Notes: generated from the sequence alone by a model not told the origin. Positions 1 to 9,271 are shown, numbered from the stretch's first letter. The stretch: DNA of 64,000 nt from an uncultured Sphingomonadaceae bacterium (GCA_938050045.1 CALLJS010000006.1:92278-156277); one strand, 5' to 3'. Made by a program: numbers and translations.

Positions 1-549
1 ATTTCATTGGTGGCGCATATGGCCAATCCGCATGTTCCTGCGGTGCATATGAACACACGATTTTTGGCGACGGCCAAACGCTGGTTCGGCGGCGGTGCAG
101 ACCTAAATCCGCCGATACCTTATGACGCGGATAGCAAAGAATTTCATGCCGCTTACCGCGCTGCTTGCGCGCCCTATGGGCCAGAAGTCTATGAGAAATA
201 TAAAAAATGGGCCGATGATTATTTCTATATCCCGCACCGCAATTGCCATCGCGGGGTCGGCGGGATATTTTATGACCATTTAGAAATAGAGGATGACGCC
301 GCTTTTGACCGTCATTTCAAATTTACCCGCGATGTAGGTCAAACATTTTTGGACACATACCCTGCCATTGTGCGCAAAAGAATGGATCAAGAATTTTCAG
401 AGGCCGAAAAATTAGCGCAGCTCAAATGGCGCGGACGCTATGCCGAATTTAATCTCATCTATGATCGCGGGACATTATTCGGGCTAAAAACGGGCGGCAA
501 TATTGATGCTATTTTAATGAGCCTACCGCCCGAAGCAATATGGGAATAA
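1..549 (+). CDS. hemF: Oxygen-dependent coproporphyrinogen III oxidase, 5' end outside window
   Basis: This is the C-terminal part (about 182 residues) of HemF, which oxidatively decarboxylates coproporphyrinogen III to protoporphyrinogen IX in cytosolic heme synthesis. Visible family motifs are PAVHMNTRF near the left edge, WFGGGADLNP (nt 82-111), HRGVGGIFYDH (about nt 247-279) and RYAEFNLIYDRGT (about nt 436-474). The frame is open from the first base, so the start lies upstream. The protein ends in SLPPEAIWE soon after the last motif; such a short end is normal for alphaproteobacterial HemF and is not a truncation. Its stop codon directly abuts the stop of the opposing membrane-protein gene, with no base between them. 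Confidence 0.95.
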   Translation: MSLVAHMANPHVPAVHMNTRFLATAKRWFGGGADLNPPIPYDADSKEFHAAYRAACAPYGPEVYEKYKKWADDYFYIPHRNCHRGVGGIFYDHLEIEDDAAFDRHFKFTRDVGQTFLDTYPAIVRKRMDQEFSEAEKLAQLKWRGRYAEFNLIYDRGTLFGLKTGGNIDAILMSLPPEAIWE

Positions 550-1311
550 TTATACCTGATTGACAGAAGCATCAGCAGTATTGCCATCGAGCTGTGGTTT
601 CAAATGGCGATAAATAGCGATCATCAAGGCTGCCAAAATAACAGAGCCAATGGCCCCTACCAATGATGAAATTGCGGTGATTAGTAATTGACCACCCGCT
701 AAGGCCGCCAATAGTCCAACAAATAATTCAACTACTAAGCCCACAATGAATAGCACTATTGAAACTATGAATATCATCAAAAATGCCATCCAACCCACAT
801 TATGGGTGAGCGACCATCCATATTTGATAGAGCCCAATATGCCGCGTTCTGGTTCAGCGGCAACGACGCCTGCAACAGCAGAAAATCGGCCTGTTAGATA
901 TAATGCACCAACAAAGAATGCCAACAGACCTAAACCCGTTAGTAAACCAGTAATGATATTCACAATTAAAAATATTGGGAATATCGGCAATGCTCTTGCA
1001 ATTCCGCTACCGATGGAATCATAATCTTTGCGCGATAAAATTACATAATATGCTAAAGTCCCAAATGAGGCTAATAAGACCATAGCAATGAGTGGCAATA
1101 TATTATCAGAATAAAATTGCAGCATTATATCCAATATTTTATCCGTATCTACAACCCCATCAGTATCGGGTTTACCCACGAAATAAGCAAATAGCCAAGA
1201 GGGCAGAAATAGAAAAACGCCAGCTATCGCAACCGCTGCTTCTTTGTGCGCGCCAAGCAATACCATTGTATCATCCCAAACCGCCGTTAAATTTAATGTT
1301 GTTTTTGTCAT
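550..1311 (-). CDS. Multi-pass membrane protein (GPDPase_memb / YciC-like)
   Basis: A 253-residue integral membrane protein with about six hydrophobic segments. The start is placed at the ATG at 1309-1311 because a strong GAGAGGGG ribosome site lies just upstream; a longer reading would add a non-conserved leader. The middle segment with GRFSAVAGVVAAEPERG followed by SIKYGWSLTHNVGW resembles the repeated motif of the membrane domain found in glycerophosphodiesterase-type and YciC-like proteins (R-x-x-x-A-x-x-x-x-E, then a W-containing stretch). The exact role is unknown. It converges with hemF with no gap, and lipB lies on the other side in the opposite direction. Confidence 0.7.
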   Translation of the reverse strand: MTKTTLNLTAVWDDTMVLLGAHKEAAVAIAGVFLFLPSWLFAYFVGKPDTDGVVDTDKILDIMLQFYSDNILPLIAMVLLASFGTLAYYVILSRKDYDSIGSGIARALPIFPIFLIVNIITGLLTGLGLLAFFVGALYLTGRFSAVAGVVAAEPERGILGSIKYGWSLTHNVGWMAFLMIFIVSIVLFIVGLVVELFVGLLAALAGGQLLITAISSLVGAIGSVILAALMIAIYRHLKPQLDGNTADASVNQV

Positions 1312-1468
1312 AATATAAACCCCTCTCTTACATCTTATTACGCATTTCGAATGATGCAGCAAGACAAGTTTGCAAATCAAAGCCAATTATATAATTTCTG
1401 TGTTTCCGATGCGGCACATTATGCAAAACATCTTGTATCCTCTCTTTATCAGGCATAGATGATAAGCG

Positions 1469-2134
1469 ATGGATGATATGAGCAATAATATTGGCGATGA
1501 TATTATATGGGAGCGCGCGAAAGAGCTTATCCTCTACCCCGATGCGGTGCAGCGCATGGAAAAACTGCAAACCGATATAGTTGCAGCGAATTGCAAAGAG
1601 CATATTTGGTTGATCGAACATCCGCCTTTATATACGGGCGGAACAAGCGCAGAGCCTGCAGAATTATTGCACCAAAATTTTCCCGTGTATGACAGCGGGC
1701 GCGGCGGACGTTATACCTATCATGGCCCAGGGCAGCGCGTTGGCTATGTGATGCTCAACCTTGGTCAAAGAGGCAAAGATGTGCGCCAATATGTCCACGC
1801 CCTAGAAGGATGGGTAATTGATAGCTTGGCGGTTTTTGGGGTTCAAGCGCGCCGTGCAGAAGGGCGCATTGGCATTTGGTGCGATAATCAGCAAGGACAA
1901 GAAGCCAAGATTGGCGCGATTGGCGTACGCATCAAAAAATGGGTCACAGCGCATGGTTTTGCCGTGAACATTAACCCCGATCTGAGCCATTTCAATGGTA
2001 TCGTGCCATGCGGGATTACAGAATATCCCGTTACCAGCCTGCACGATTTGGGGTTGGATGTGAGCATGGCGGATTTTGATGCCGCCTTGCAACACTGTTT
2101 TGCTAATTTTATAGCCGCCATCTCAAAAAAATAA
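1469..2134 (+). CDS. lipB: Octanoyl-[acyl carrier protein]-protein N-octanoyltransferase
   Basis: LipB moves octanoate from octanoyl-ACP to lipoyl domains of 2-oxoacid dehydrogenases, the first step of lipoate assembly in the cytosol. Signature features are GRGGRYTYHGPGQ at about residues 77-89, the catalytic lysine in AKIGAIGVRIKKW at about 145, HGFAVN just after, and the catalytic cysteine in VPCGI at about 180. The length of 221 residues is typical. The start at 1469 has only a weak ribosome site; a second ATG three codons on (MSNN) is possible. It stands alone between a convergent membrane gene group and a small lipoprotein gene downstream. Confidence 0.95.
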   Translation: MDDMSNNIGDDIIWERAKELILYPDAVQRMEKLQTDIVAANCKEHIWLIEHPPLYTGGTSAEPAELLHQNFPVYDSGRGGRYTYHGPGQRVGYVMLNLGQRGKDVRQYVHALEGWVIDSLAVFGVQARRAEGRIGIWCDNQQGQEAKIGAIGVRIKKWVTAHGFAVNINPDLSHFNGIVPCGITEYPVTSLHDLGLDVSMADFDAALQHCFANFIAAISKK

Positions 2135-2186
2135 GTTTTATTGCAAAACCTATATTTATCCATTACGCAATATTGAGGAATATAAA

Positions 2187-2459
2187 ATGAATCATTGTAA
2201 ATTAACTCTCATATTATTAGCTGCGGTCGGCCTATCGGCTTGCGATACAGAAGATAAGAGCATCGATAAGGATGTAGCTGGCGATGCTATCATCACCGAA
2301 ACCATATTGGATGATGTCGAAGGCAGCGAAGGCACGATTAGCGATGCCATGATTAATGTTGAGGGGTTGGACGAAACCACCGACGCGCCAAAAGAGAGCG
2401 ATGATAGCGAAGATGGCGCAAATTCTGATGACGATAGTGACAAGAAAGATAGCGCATGA
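2187..2459 (+). CDS. Small acidic lipoprotein
   Basis: A 90-residue protein with a clear lipoprotein signal: a short charged start, a hydrophobic stretch and the lipobox LSAC with the lipidated cysteine at residue 19. The mature part is very acidic (runs of D, E and S, ending KKDSA) with no recognisable domain. A good ribosome site (TTGAGGAATATAAA) precedes the ATG. Its last codons overlap the following oxidoreductase gene by four bases (ATGA at 2456-2459), so the two are probably translationally coupled. The function is unknown; location at an outer or inner membrane face is inferred from the lipobox. Confidence 0.75.
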   Translation: MNHCKLTLILLAAVGLSACDTEDKSIDKDVAGDAIITETILDDVEGSEGTISDAMINVEGLDETTDAPKESDDSEDGANSDDDSDKKDSA

Positions 2460-3784
2460 ACAAAGCTGCCGATATATTAAACACGCCTCTAACGCTGCCA
2501 TGCGGAGCGGTGCTGAATAACCGTATCGGCAAAGCCGCTATGACCGAGGGGCTGGCTACTATGGCGGGCGTTCCTACCTCTTATCTCGATACGCTCTATG
2601 GCCTGTGGTCTGATGGCGGCGCTGGCTTGTTACTAAGCGGCAATATTCAAATCGACAAAGATCATTTGGAACGGCCCGGCAATGTCATCATCGATGGCAG
2701 CGCCGATGCAGCACTCAAAACCGCGCTAGCATCTTTTGCCAAAGCTGCGACTCGCAACGGCAATCATTTTTGGGCACAGATAAGCCATGGTGGCCGCCAA
2801 ACCATGAAGAATGTTAACCCCACCCCCAAAGCACCTTCTGCAATAAAATTGGGCTTACCAGGCGGGCAATTTGGCCAACCTGTGGCCTTGAGCGTTGATG
2901 AGATTAAGCAGCTTATCCAAAAATTCGCATTCGCTGCTAAAAGCTGTAAAGAGTGCGGTTTTACGGGCGTGCAAATTCACGCGGCGCACGGATATTTGCT
3001 CAGCTCATTTTTAAGCCCACGCGCCAATATACGCACCGATGAATATGGCGGCAGCATAGAAAATCGCGCGCGCTTCTTGCGCGAAGTGATTATCGCCGTG
3101 CGCAAAAGCGTTGGCCCCAAATTTCCCATAGCCGTCAAATTAAACAGCGCCGATTTTCAGCGCGGCGGATTTGCATTTGAAGATAGTATCACCGTCGCCA
3201 AATGGCTCGAACAAGACAGCGTCGATTTGATCGAAATATCGGGCGGAAATTATGAACAACCCAAATTATTGGGTGTTGAAGGATTAGAAGAAGTTGAAGA
3301 TCAAAAAATAACGCAAACTGGCACCGATGCCGATAGAGACAATAGAGCGCAATCCACCATCGAACGCGAAGCCTATTTCGTCGATTTTGCAATGGCGATG
3401 CAAAAGCATGTGAGCATCCCATTGATGGTAACGGGCGGGTTTCGCCATGCATCAACGATGCAATATGCCATCGAAAGCGGTGCCGCCGATATAGTGGGAT
3501 TGGGCCGTCCGATGTGCGTGATGACCGATGCACCCAATGCGCTGTTATCGGGGCAAGAAAGCTTGCCAGCTTATGAGAATGATCTGGCCCTTATTCCTGC
3601 ATGGCTTGGGTTTTTGAAGACCATCAAAACAATCCGCACTATCGATAGCTTTGCGGTGCAATATTGGTTTTACGCACAGCTCTCTGCACTAGGACGAACG
3701 GGCAAAGCCAATCCAAAACTATCAACTTTTGCCTCAGCTAAATTGATCGATGCCGAACAAAAAGCTTTGTTAAAAACGCGCTAA
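2456..3784 (+). CDS. NADH:flavin oxidoreductase, Old Yellow Enzyme / dienoyl-CoA reductase family
   Basis: A 442-residue FMN-dependent TIM-barrel oxidoreductase of the OYE family. Evidence: the N-terminal RIGKAAMTEGLA segment, FWAQISHGGRQT (about residue 102), the active-site motif IHAAHGYLLSSFLSPR with RTDEYGGSIENRARF (about residues 172-207), and the FMN-phosphate loop GGFRHASTMQYAIESGAADI leading into GLGRPM (about residues 327-352). It lacks the C-terminal FeS/FAD part of 2,4-dienoyl-CoA reductases, so it is the single-domain type that reduces activated alkenes; the actual substrate is unknown. Start overlaps the upstream lipoprotein stop. It converges with the acyl-CoA ligase gene 25 bp away. 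Confidence 0.88.
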   Translation: MNKAADILNTPLTLPCGAVLNNRIGKAAMTEGLATMAGVPTSYLDTLYGLWSDGGAGLLLSGNIQIDKDHLERPGNVIIDGSADAALKTALASFAKAATRNGNHFWAQISHGGRQTMKNVNPTPKAPSAIKLGLPGGQFGQPVALSVDEIKQLIQKFAFAAKSCKECGFTGVQIHAAHGYLLSSFLSPRANIRTDEYGGSIENRARFLREVIIAVRKSVGPKFPIAVKLNSADFQRGGFAFEDSITVAKWLEQDSVDLIEISGGNYEQPKLLGVEGLEEVEDQKITQTGTDADRDNRAQSTIEREAYFVDFAMAMQKHVSIPLMVTGGFRHASTMQYAIESGAADIVGLGRPMCVMTDAPNALLSGQESLPAYENDLALIPAWLGFLKTIKTIRTIDSFAVQYWFYAQLSALGRTGKANPKLSTFASAKLIDAEQKALLKTR

Positions 3785-3809
3785 TAGGCCGCTTTAATAG
3801 AGCAAATAT

Positions 3810-5495
3810 TCACCCCAATTCTTGGGTGCGTAATGCTTTGCGATCAAGCTTGCCAATCATAGTTTTGGGCAGTTCATCGCGTATAGCAACGGCAACGCAA
3901 CGTTCATGCTTACCCAGCTCCCCATTGAGCCAATCCTTTAGCTCTTCACAGCTAATATCCGCACCATTTTCTAATACCACAAAGGCTTTGGGTCGTTCTC
4001 CCGAATAATCATCGGGCACACCGATCACTAAATTTTCTTTGACGCTTTCATGATGGCATAGGATATGTTCAATCTGCGTGGGAAATACTTTGAAGCCGCC
4101 AACCGAAATCATATCTTTTATCCGGTCAACAATTTTGATAAAACCATCGCTATCAACCGTTGCAACGTCGCCCGTTCGCAAATATTCCCCCATAAAAACT
4201 TCTGCATCCGCATCGGGCCTATTCCAATAGCCTTGCATCACTTGTGGGCCAGAAAAGGTGAGCTCGCCAGGCCCGCCTTTTGGGGCGGCCTTGGTATGAT
4301 CCTCTTTATCGACAAGACGAATTTTTGTGCCAGGAACGGGAAGGCCGATACTGCCTATTTGCCCTTCGCCTTCATAGGGATTGCAGCTCACAACGCCGCT
4401 GCTTTCAGTCAAACCATAGCCCTCTATAAGGCGCGATCCTGTTTTGGCCTCAAACTTCTGTTTCAAATCACCTGGCAAAGGGGCACCGCCCGAAATACAG
4501 GCCCGTAGCGCGGAAAAATCGGTGCTATCAATCTTGGGATTGTCGAGCAATGCTTGATACATAGTTGGTACGCCTGGCATCGCTGTAATCGATTCTTTAT
4601 CGATTGCTGCCAGAGCTTGGTCAGCATCAAAACGCGGCAGCATAAAGATAGAGCCGCCATTATTGATAGTGCGATTGAGTACGCACGCATTTGCAAATAC
4701 GTGGAAAAATGGCAATACACCCAGGATTATATCCTTGGCTGGTTCGGTGGGATTGTGCATTTTTGCAAAAGGGTCGAGCATATTAATTTGCCGCGCATTG
4801 GCGGTTATATTTTGATGGCTGAGCATCGCCCCTTTCGGCGTCCCCGTTGTGCCGCCTGTATATTGTAACAAAGCTATGTCTTTTAGAGCATCAAATTCTG
4901 TGAGATAATATTCTCCATCATTTTGTAGCAAGTCAAAATAATGGGTGACATTATCGGCATCAGGAATGGGGCTCATTTCTGAACGTTTGAACAAACGATA
5001 TAGGATTGATTTAATAGGAGGCAATGCCTGCTCTATCGTTCCCACAATTAATCGCTCCAGCGATGAATGCTCTAATACTTCTAACGCCGTTGGCAGCAAA
5101 GCCGCCGCATTGACCGTGAATAAAAAGCGCGACCCGCTATCTTCGACCTGATGCGATAATTCTTCGGCTGTATAAAGAGGTGAAAAGTTCACAACGATAG
5201 CACCGATCGCCATCGCGCCATAATAGGCCGCGACATAATGCGGTACATTGGGCAAAAATAACCCAATACGATCGCCGCTTTTCACGCCCATTTCTTGCAT
5301 TGCTTTAGCGATTTTTCGCACATCATTCGCAACATCATTATAGCTATATTTTCTGCCCATAAAGTCGAGCAGATTATCATCGCCAAACTCTTTTACCGCA
5401 TCAAAAAACATATCGGATACCGACAAAGGGGTAAAATCATGCTCGCCCATTATAGGGTGTTTATTTGCGGCAATATTTGTTTGCATATCATTCAT
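3810..5495 (-). CDS. fadD: Long-chain fatty-acid--CoA ligase (FadD-like)
   Basis: A 561-residue ANL-superfamily enzyme that activates fatty acids to acyl-CoA through an acyl-adenylate. Motifs: the P-loop YTGGTTGTPKGA at about residues 212-223, EGYGLTESSG, the GYWNRPDAD adenylate site, YLRTGDVATVDSDGFIKIVDR, and the C-terminal MIGKLDRKALR with the catalytic lysine. The ATG is preceded by GGAGC at good spacing. It lies 12 bp downstream of an MBL-fold hydrolase gene on the same strand, so the two probably form one operon; together they suggest uptake and activation of acyl substrates, but chain-length preference cannot be read from sequence. Confidence 0.9.
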   Translation of the reverse strand: MNDMQTNIAANKHPIMGEHDFTPLSVSDMFFDAVKEFGDDNLLDFMGRKYSYNDVANDVRKIAKAMQEMGVKSGDRIGLFLPNVPHYVAAYYGAMAIGAIVVNFSPLYTAEELSHQVEDSGSRFLFTVNAAALLPTALEVLEHSSLERLIVGTIEQALPPIKSILYRLFKRSEMSPIPDADNVTHYFDLLQNDGEYYLTEFDALKDIALLQYTGGTTGTPKGAMLSHQNITANARQINMLDPFAKMHNPTEPAKDIILGVLPFFHVFANACVLNRTINNGGSIFMLPRFDADQALAAIDKESITAMPGVPTMYQALLDNPKIDSTDFSALRACISGGAPLPGDLKQKFEAKTGSRLIEGYGLTESSGVVSCNPYEGEGQIGSIGLPVPGTKIRLVDKEDHTKAAPKGGPGELTFSGPQVMQGYWNRPDADAEVFMGEYLRTGDVATVDSDGFIKIVDRIKDMISVGGFKVFPTQIEHILCHHESVKENLVIGVPDDYSGERPKAFVVLENGADISCEELKDWLNGELGKHERCVAVAIRDELPKTMIGKLDRKALRTQELG

Positions 5496-5507
5496 AATAA
5501 AGCTCCA

Positions 5508-6635
5508 TCACGCAGATTTACCCTCTGATTTGAACCAAGCAACGCCATCACGAATGTCGCAGCTTGCTCGGCCCTCTTCGACTAAATAGACGAGGTGCGC
5601 CATAGCTTCGCCCGTGGCCAGACCATAAACGCTATCATCTATAGGCCGCGAAAATAGAAGCTTAAATGTATCTACGGCCCTTAATTCGCTTTTTTTAAGC
5701 GCTGCTGCCAAATCATCCAATCTCTCATGATGCCCCTCTGCCAATCTATCAAGGCGCGAATAAGCCCCTGTAAAGGGTTCACCATGCGCGGGCAATATCA
5801 ATGTATCCTCGGCCAATGTAGCGCGAAATTTATCAATACTATCGAGCCATTCCGCCAATGGATTGGCGCTAGGCTCGCTCGTCATAAATGAAACATTGGA
5901 CGTAATTCGCGGTAATATTTGATCGCCAGCGATTAAAACACCATTATCTTCATCATACAGGCAAACATGTTCGGGCGTATGACCGCCGCCCGTTATGATA
6001 CGCCAATTCCTCTTGCCAATGCGCACCATTTGTTGATCTTGCAAACGGACATGCCCCACGGGTACTGGCGATACAACACGGGCAAAATTACCCCAGCCGC
6101 GCTTTTTGAAAGCCGCCAACCGATCATCATCCCATCCGCAATGGCGCATCTGGTCAATGGCTTCTTGCGGTGGTTCATCGCGAATATCGGCGGCAAGCAA
6201 CCGCGCCATCAGCCATTCGGTGCGATTCATCCATAACCGCACCTTATGTTTATAACAGAGCCACCCTGCCATCCCGACATGATCGGGATGAAAATGCGTC
6301 ACAATCACGCGCGTAATTCTTTTGCCGGCCAATGGCCCGCTTAACAGCTTATTCCACGCCGCTTTGCTATCGGGCAGATTGAGCCCTGTATCAACAATAG
6401 CGATACCTTCGCCCTGTTCATCCCGATCCGCGAGGAGCCAAATATTGATATGTTTTAAGGCCCCCGGCACGGGCAATCGCGTCCAACCCATATCGGGGGT
6501 GAGCGGATAATATTCGCCATATTCAGGGCCAAATTCCCCCAAAGGATATGTTAGCCCCTTTAGCACATGGGAATCAAAATCATGATCCGTCAGCGACATA
6601 TCATAAGCAGGCGGTTGTTTAGCCGATTTGTTCAT
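5508..6635 (-). CDS. MBL-fold metallo-hydrolase
   Basis: A 375-residue metallo-beta-lactamase fold protein. The metal-binding motif THFHPDHVG sits at about residues 113-121, followed by further fold landmarks GGGHTPEHVCLY, GDQILPRITSN and ILPAHGEPF. The C-terminal 80 residues form a helical tail with the winged-helix-like character (LDRLAEGHHERLDDL) seen in the LACTB2-like and lactonase-related subgroup. The substrate is unknown; thioester or lactone hydrolysis would fit the acyl-CoA ligase gene 12 bp downstream. Start has a modest AGGCAG ribosome site. Confidence 0.85.
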   Translation of the reverse strand: MNKSAKQPPAYDMSLTDHDFDSHVLKGLTYPLGEFGPEYGEYYPLTPDMGWTRLPVPGALKHINIWLLADRDEQGEGIAIVDTGLNLPDSKAAWNKLLSGPLAGKRITRVIVTHFHPDHVGMAGWLCYKHKVRLWMNRTEWLMARLLAADIRDEPPQEAIDQMRHCGWDDDRLAAFKKRGWGNFARVVSPVPVGHVRLQDQQMVRIGKRNWRIITGGGHTPEHVCLYDEDNGVLIAGDQILPRITSNVSFMTSEPSANPLAEWLDSIDKFRATLAEDTLILPAHGEPFTGAYSRLDRLAEGHHERLDDLAAALKKSELRAVDTFKLLFSRPIDDSVYGLATGEAMAHLVYLVEEGRASCDIRDGVAWFKSEGKSA

Positions 6636-6733
6636 ACTGCCTAACTAGCGGTAGTTGCAATGCAATAGCAACCATGCCCTTAGGTAAGGTTGGCAAATTT
6701 ATTTTTTAGCCAGAGCTAATGATAAGATATTGC

Positions 6734-7429
6734 TTACTTTTTCTTGAACAGATTATCGGCGGTCAATTCTTCTTTGACCGCTTCGCCTGCTTGCGCATTA
6801 AAGGCCGCTTCAGCATCGCTAATTTCTTTGGCGCGTTCAGCATGCAATTGCTCGATCATCGCGTCTTTATCTTGGCCCAATCGCGAATCAACCGTTGGCG
6901 GTGCTTCCACGCCTGCTTTTTTAGCAGCCTTAGCCACAACGGCATCCAATTCACGCTGCGGACAAAGCCCCAGCGTCACAGGATCTTTGGGTTGAATTTC
7001 GGCACTATTCCAGTGGCTACGATCCCGAATAGCGGCAATGGTATTGCGCGTTGTCCCGATAAGCTTGCAAATCTGGCCATCGGAGACCTCTGGATGATTG
7101 CGCAAGAGCCATGCAATGCCATCGGGCTTGTCTTGGCGTTTGGATACAGGCGTATAGCGCGGCCCTTTGGTACGGCGCACTTGATCTGGCCCTTTGCTAA
7201 TCACCAACGCATAATCAGGATCATTTTGCCCTTTTTCAATTTCAGCCGTGGTCAGCTCGCCCGCTTGCACAGGATCGCGCCCTGTATATTTGGTGCTGGC
7301 GGTATCGTCGGCCATGGCTTGAACTTCCAAAATATGCAGGCCGCAAAATTCTGCGATCTGGTCAAAAGCAAGTCCAGTATTGTCAACGAGCCAAGTCGCC
7401 GTTGCGTGGGGCATTAAAGGTAACACCAT
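6734..7429 (-). CDS. trcR: Cell-cycle transcriptional regulator TrcR (DUF1013)
   Basis: A 231-residue DUF1013 protein, an alphaproteobacteria-specific family named TrcR. Recognisable stretches are PLMPHATATWLVDNTGLAF, QIAEFCGLHILEVQAMAD, YTGRDPVQAGELT and the helix-turn-helix-like region VSDGQICKLIGTTRNTI with AIRDRSHWN following. The C terminus is lysine-rich (ending NLFKKK). I chose the ATG at 7427-7429 since GGAG lies four bases upstream and the family normally begins close to the MPHATA segment; an ATG directly before it (7432) is equally possible. A strong hairpin (7448-7469) lies in the leader. DNA binding is inferred from the family name. Confidence 0.85.
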   Translation of the reverse strand: MVLPLMPHATATWLVDNTGLAFDQIAEFCGLHILEVQAMADDTASTKYTGRDPVQAGELTTAEIEKGQNDPDYALVISKGPDQVRRTKGPRYTPVSKRQDKPDGIAWLLRNHPEVSDGQICKLIGTTRNTIAAIRDRSHWNSAEIQPKDPVTLGLCPQRELDAVVAKAAKKAGVEAPPTVDSRLGQDKDAMIEQLHAERAKEISDAEAAFNAQAGEAVKEELTADNLFKKK

Positions 7430-7447
7430 CATTCTCCATAAAATAAG

Positions 7448-7469
7448 GGCCACCCCGCACGGGATGGCC
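7448..7469 (-). promoter_or_regulatory. Strong hairpin in the trcR leader
   Basis: A 10-bp nearly perfect stem (GGCCATCCCG / CGGGGTGGCC in the trcR direction, one G-U pair) with a two-base centre lies directly upstream of the trcR ribosome site, followed by CTTATTTTATGGAG. It could be a transcription attenuator or a terminator that shields trcR. On the + strand it is not followed by a T-run. The structure is read by eye; function is inference. Confidence 0.45.
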
Positions 7470-7561
7470 TTCTGTTAATACCATCTTTACGCCACATTTT
7501 CACAAACGGCAAGAGGCGAATTTTATAGATTTTTTCAGGACAATTCATTAGCGTTAATTTT

Positions 7562-7987
7562 ATGAGTGAAACTAGAATTAGCGGATCATGCCATTGCCAA
7601 TCGGTAAATATCATTGTGAATGCTAAACCAGACTATATCAATGATTGTAATTGTTCATTGTGCAGCAATAGCGGCGCAATATGGGGATATTATAAAGGTG
7701 ACGATATTATCGTAACTGGTAGCACCATCACCTATAGCCGCACCGATCGGCCTAATCCCGCCGTTCAAATCCATAGCTGCAAGATATGCAGCGCAACCAC
7801 TCACTGGACATGGACCGAAACATTTGCGGCGCAAAATAAAGATATTAATCCACCCTATGATACTGGCATTAATATGTATTTATTTAATGATGATGCATTA
7901 ACCGGCTGCGAACTGCGCTTTCCCGATGGCAAAGCATGGGATGGGATTACATCCTACGCCTACCGAAAAGATAGCATCATATTATAA
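7562..7987 (+). CDS. GFA / CENP-V family zinc protein
   Basis: A 141-residue member of the GFA family, the fold of glutathione-dependent formaldehyde-activating enzyme. Zinc ligands are visible: GSCHCQSV near residue 10, CNCSLCSNSG at about residues 30-39, and CKICSATTHW at about residues 77-86. The protein is complete for the family. Most such small proteins are not real formaldehyde-activating enzymes, so a precise function is not claimed. It converges with a quinone-reductase gene two bases downstream and starts divergently from trcR. Confidence 0.85.
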   Translation: MSETRISGSCHCQSVNIIVNAKPDYINDCNCSLCSNSGAIWGYYKGDDIIVTGSTITYSRTDRPNPAVQIHSCKICSATTHWTWTETFAAQNKDINPPYDTGINMYLFNDDALTGCELRFPDGKAWDGITSYAYRKDSIIL

Positions 7988-7989
7988 TA

Positions 7990-8982
7990 TCACCCCATCG
8001 TCAGGATGATTTTCCCGCAATGCTTGCCGCTTTCCATATAATCATGCGCGGCCTTTACATCGTCCAATGCAAAACTTTTATCCATCACAGGCTTTAATTT
8101 ACCCTCGGCAGCAAAAGGCCAAGCCACGCGGCAGATCTCATCAACCAACATCGCTTTGAATCCATCATCGCGGTGGCGCAGCGTTGATCCTGTCATGGTG
8201 ATACGTTTCAGCATGATTTGCAGCATATTGATATTGGCTTGCATCCCGCCTTGTACGGCGATGGTGACATGCCGTCCATCGGGCCGCAGACAAGCAATAT
8301 TGCGCTCCATATAGTCGCCAGCCACCATATCCATAATGACATGCACGCCCTGACCATTGGTGATTTTCAGCACTTCTTCGGCAAAATCCCGGGCTTTATA
8401 ATTGATCGCATGATCGGCGCCGACAGCTCTCGCCTGCGCGCATTTTTCATCGCTGCCACACGTCACGATAATCTCTATATCAAATAATTTGCACAGCGTA
8501 ATCGCCATCGTGCCAATGCCGCTCGTCCCGCCATGCACTAACGCCGTTTCGCCACCGACAATATAAGCGCGTTCAAATAAATTATGCCAGACGGTCATCA
8601 ATGTTTCGGGCATCGCCGCCGCTTCGTCCATTGATAGCGCAGGAGGCACGGGGATGCATTGCGCGGCTTTGGCCACGCAATATTGGGCATAGCCGCCGCC
8701 CGCCACCAAGGAGCATATTTTTTGCCCAATCAGATCGGGCATTACGCCTTTGCCAACGGCGATAATTTCACCCGATATTTCAAGCCCCAGCACTGGATTT
8801 ACGCCTTTGGGGAGCGGATATAAGCCCATGCGCTGCAATATATCAGGTCTATTCACACCAGCAGCATGCACCTTGACCAAGACCTCATCTTCATCTGGAA
8901 CAGGAATTGCGCCTTGAGCCAATGTTAAGCCCTTAGAATCACCAGTTTTGATAACATCAATATATTTCATACTATCTGACAA
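7990..8982 (-). CDS. Zinc-free quinone oxidoreductase (PIG3-type MDR)
   Basis: A medium-chain dehydrogenase/reductase of the NADPH:quinone oxidoreductase type, about 330 residues. It has the GroES-like N-terminal half (VKVHAAGVNRPDILQRMGLY, GLEISGEIIAVGKGV) and the Rossmann half with HGGTSGIGTMAITL, CGSDEKCAQARAVGADHAI and DMVAGDY. The usual catalytic zinc ligands are absent, as in quinone reductases. I favour a TTG start at 8980-8982, because GGGGGAGA sits about eight bases upstream in an ideal place; an ATG (8970) four codons on and one farther upstream (9006) are alternatives. The substrate is not known. Confidence 0.85.
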   Translation of the reverse strand: MSDSMKYIDVIKTGDSKGLTLAQGAIPVPDEDEVLVKVHAAGVNRPDILQRMGLYPLPKGVNPVLGLEISGEIIAVGKGVMPDLIGQKICSLVAGGGYAQYCVAKAAQCIPVPPALSMDEAAAMPETLMTVWHNLFERAYIVGGETALVHGGTSGIGTMAITLCKLFDIEIIVTCGSDEKCAQARAVGADHAINYKARDFAEEVLKITNGQGVHVIMDMVAGDYMERNIACLRPDGRHVTIAVQGGMQANINMLQIMLKRITMTGSTLRHRDDGFKAMLVDEICRVAWPFAAEGKLKPVMDKSFALDDVKAAHDYMESGKHCGKIILTMG

Positions 8983-9076
8983 AAACCCATCTCCCCCAAC
9001 AGCCAATTAAAATAGTTATTTTTAATCGCTTAACTGCTCTATTGACTTCTCGCTCTCTTAGGTCAACAATTTGCGG

Positions 9077-9271
9077 ATGGATGATGATTTAGAAATTGTA
9101 AAAAAGCAAGGTGATTTGGCTGAAATGCTCAGCAAGGAAGATTTAGACCCTTATTCTGTGCAAGAATTAAAGGTTAGAAAATCCTTATTGGAACAAGAGA
9201 TTAAGCGAACAAAAAGCAAAATAGAGTCCGCTAATGACCATCTTAGCGCAGCAGAAAATTTGTTCAAATAA
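9077..9271 (+). CDS. DUF1192 family small protein
   Basis: A 64-residue protein matching the alphaproteobacterial DUF1192 pattern: an acidic start MDDDLEIVKKQGDLAEML, then KEDLDPYSVQELKVRKSLL with a coiled-coil-like helix and a C-terminal AAENLFK. Function unknown. The ATG at 9077 is preferred to an in-frame TTG two codons earlier. It is divergent from the quinone reductase gene, and a good terminator (9347-9376) follows 75 bp downstream. Confidence 0.8.
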   Translation: MDDDLEIVKKQGDLAEMLSKEDLDPYSVQELKVRKSLLEQEIKRTKSKIESANDHLSAAENLFK

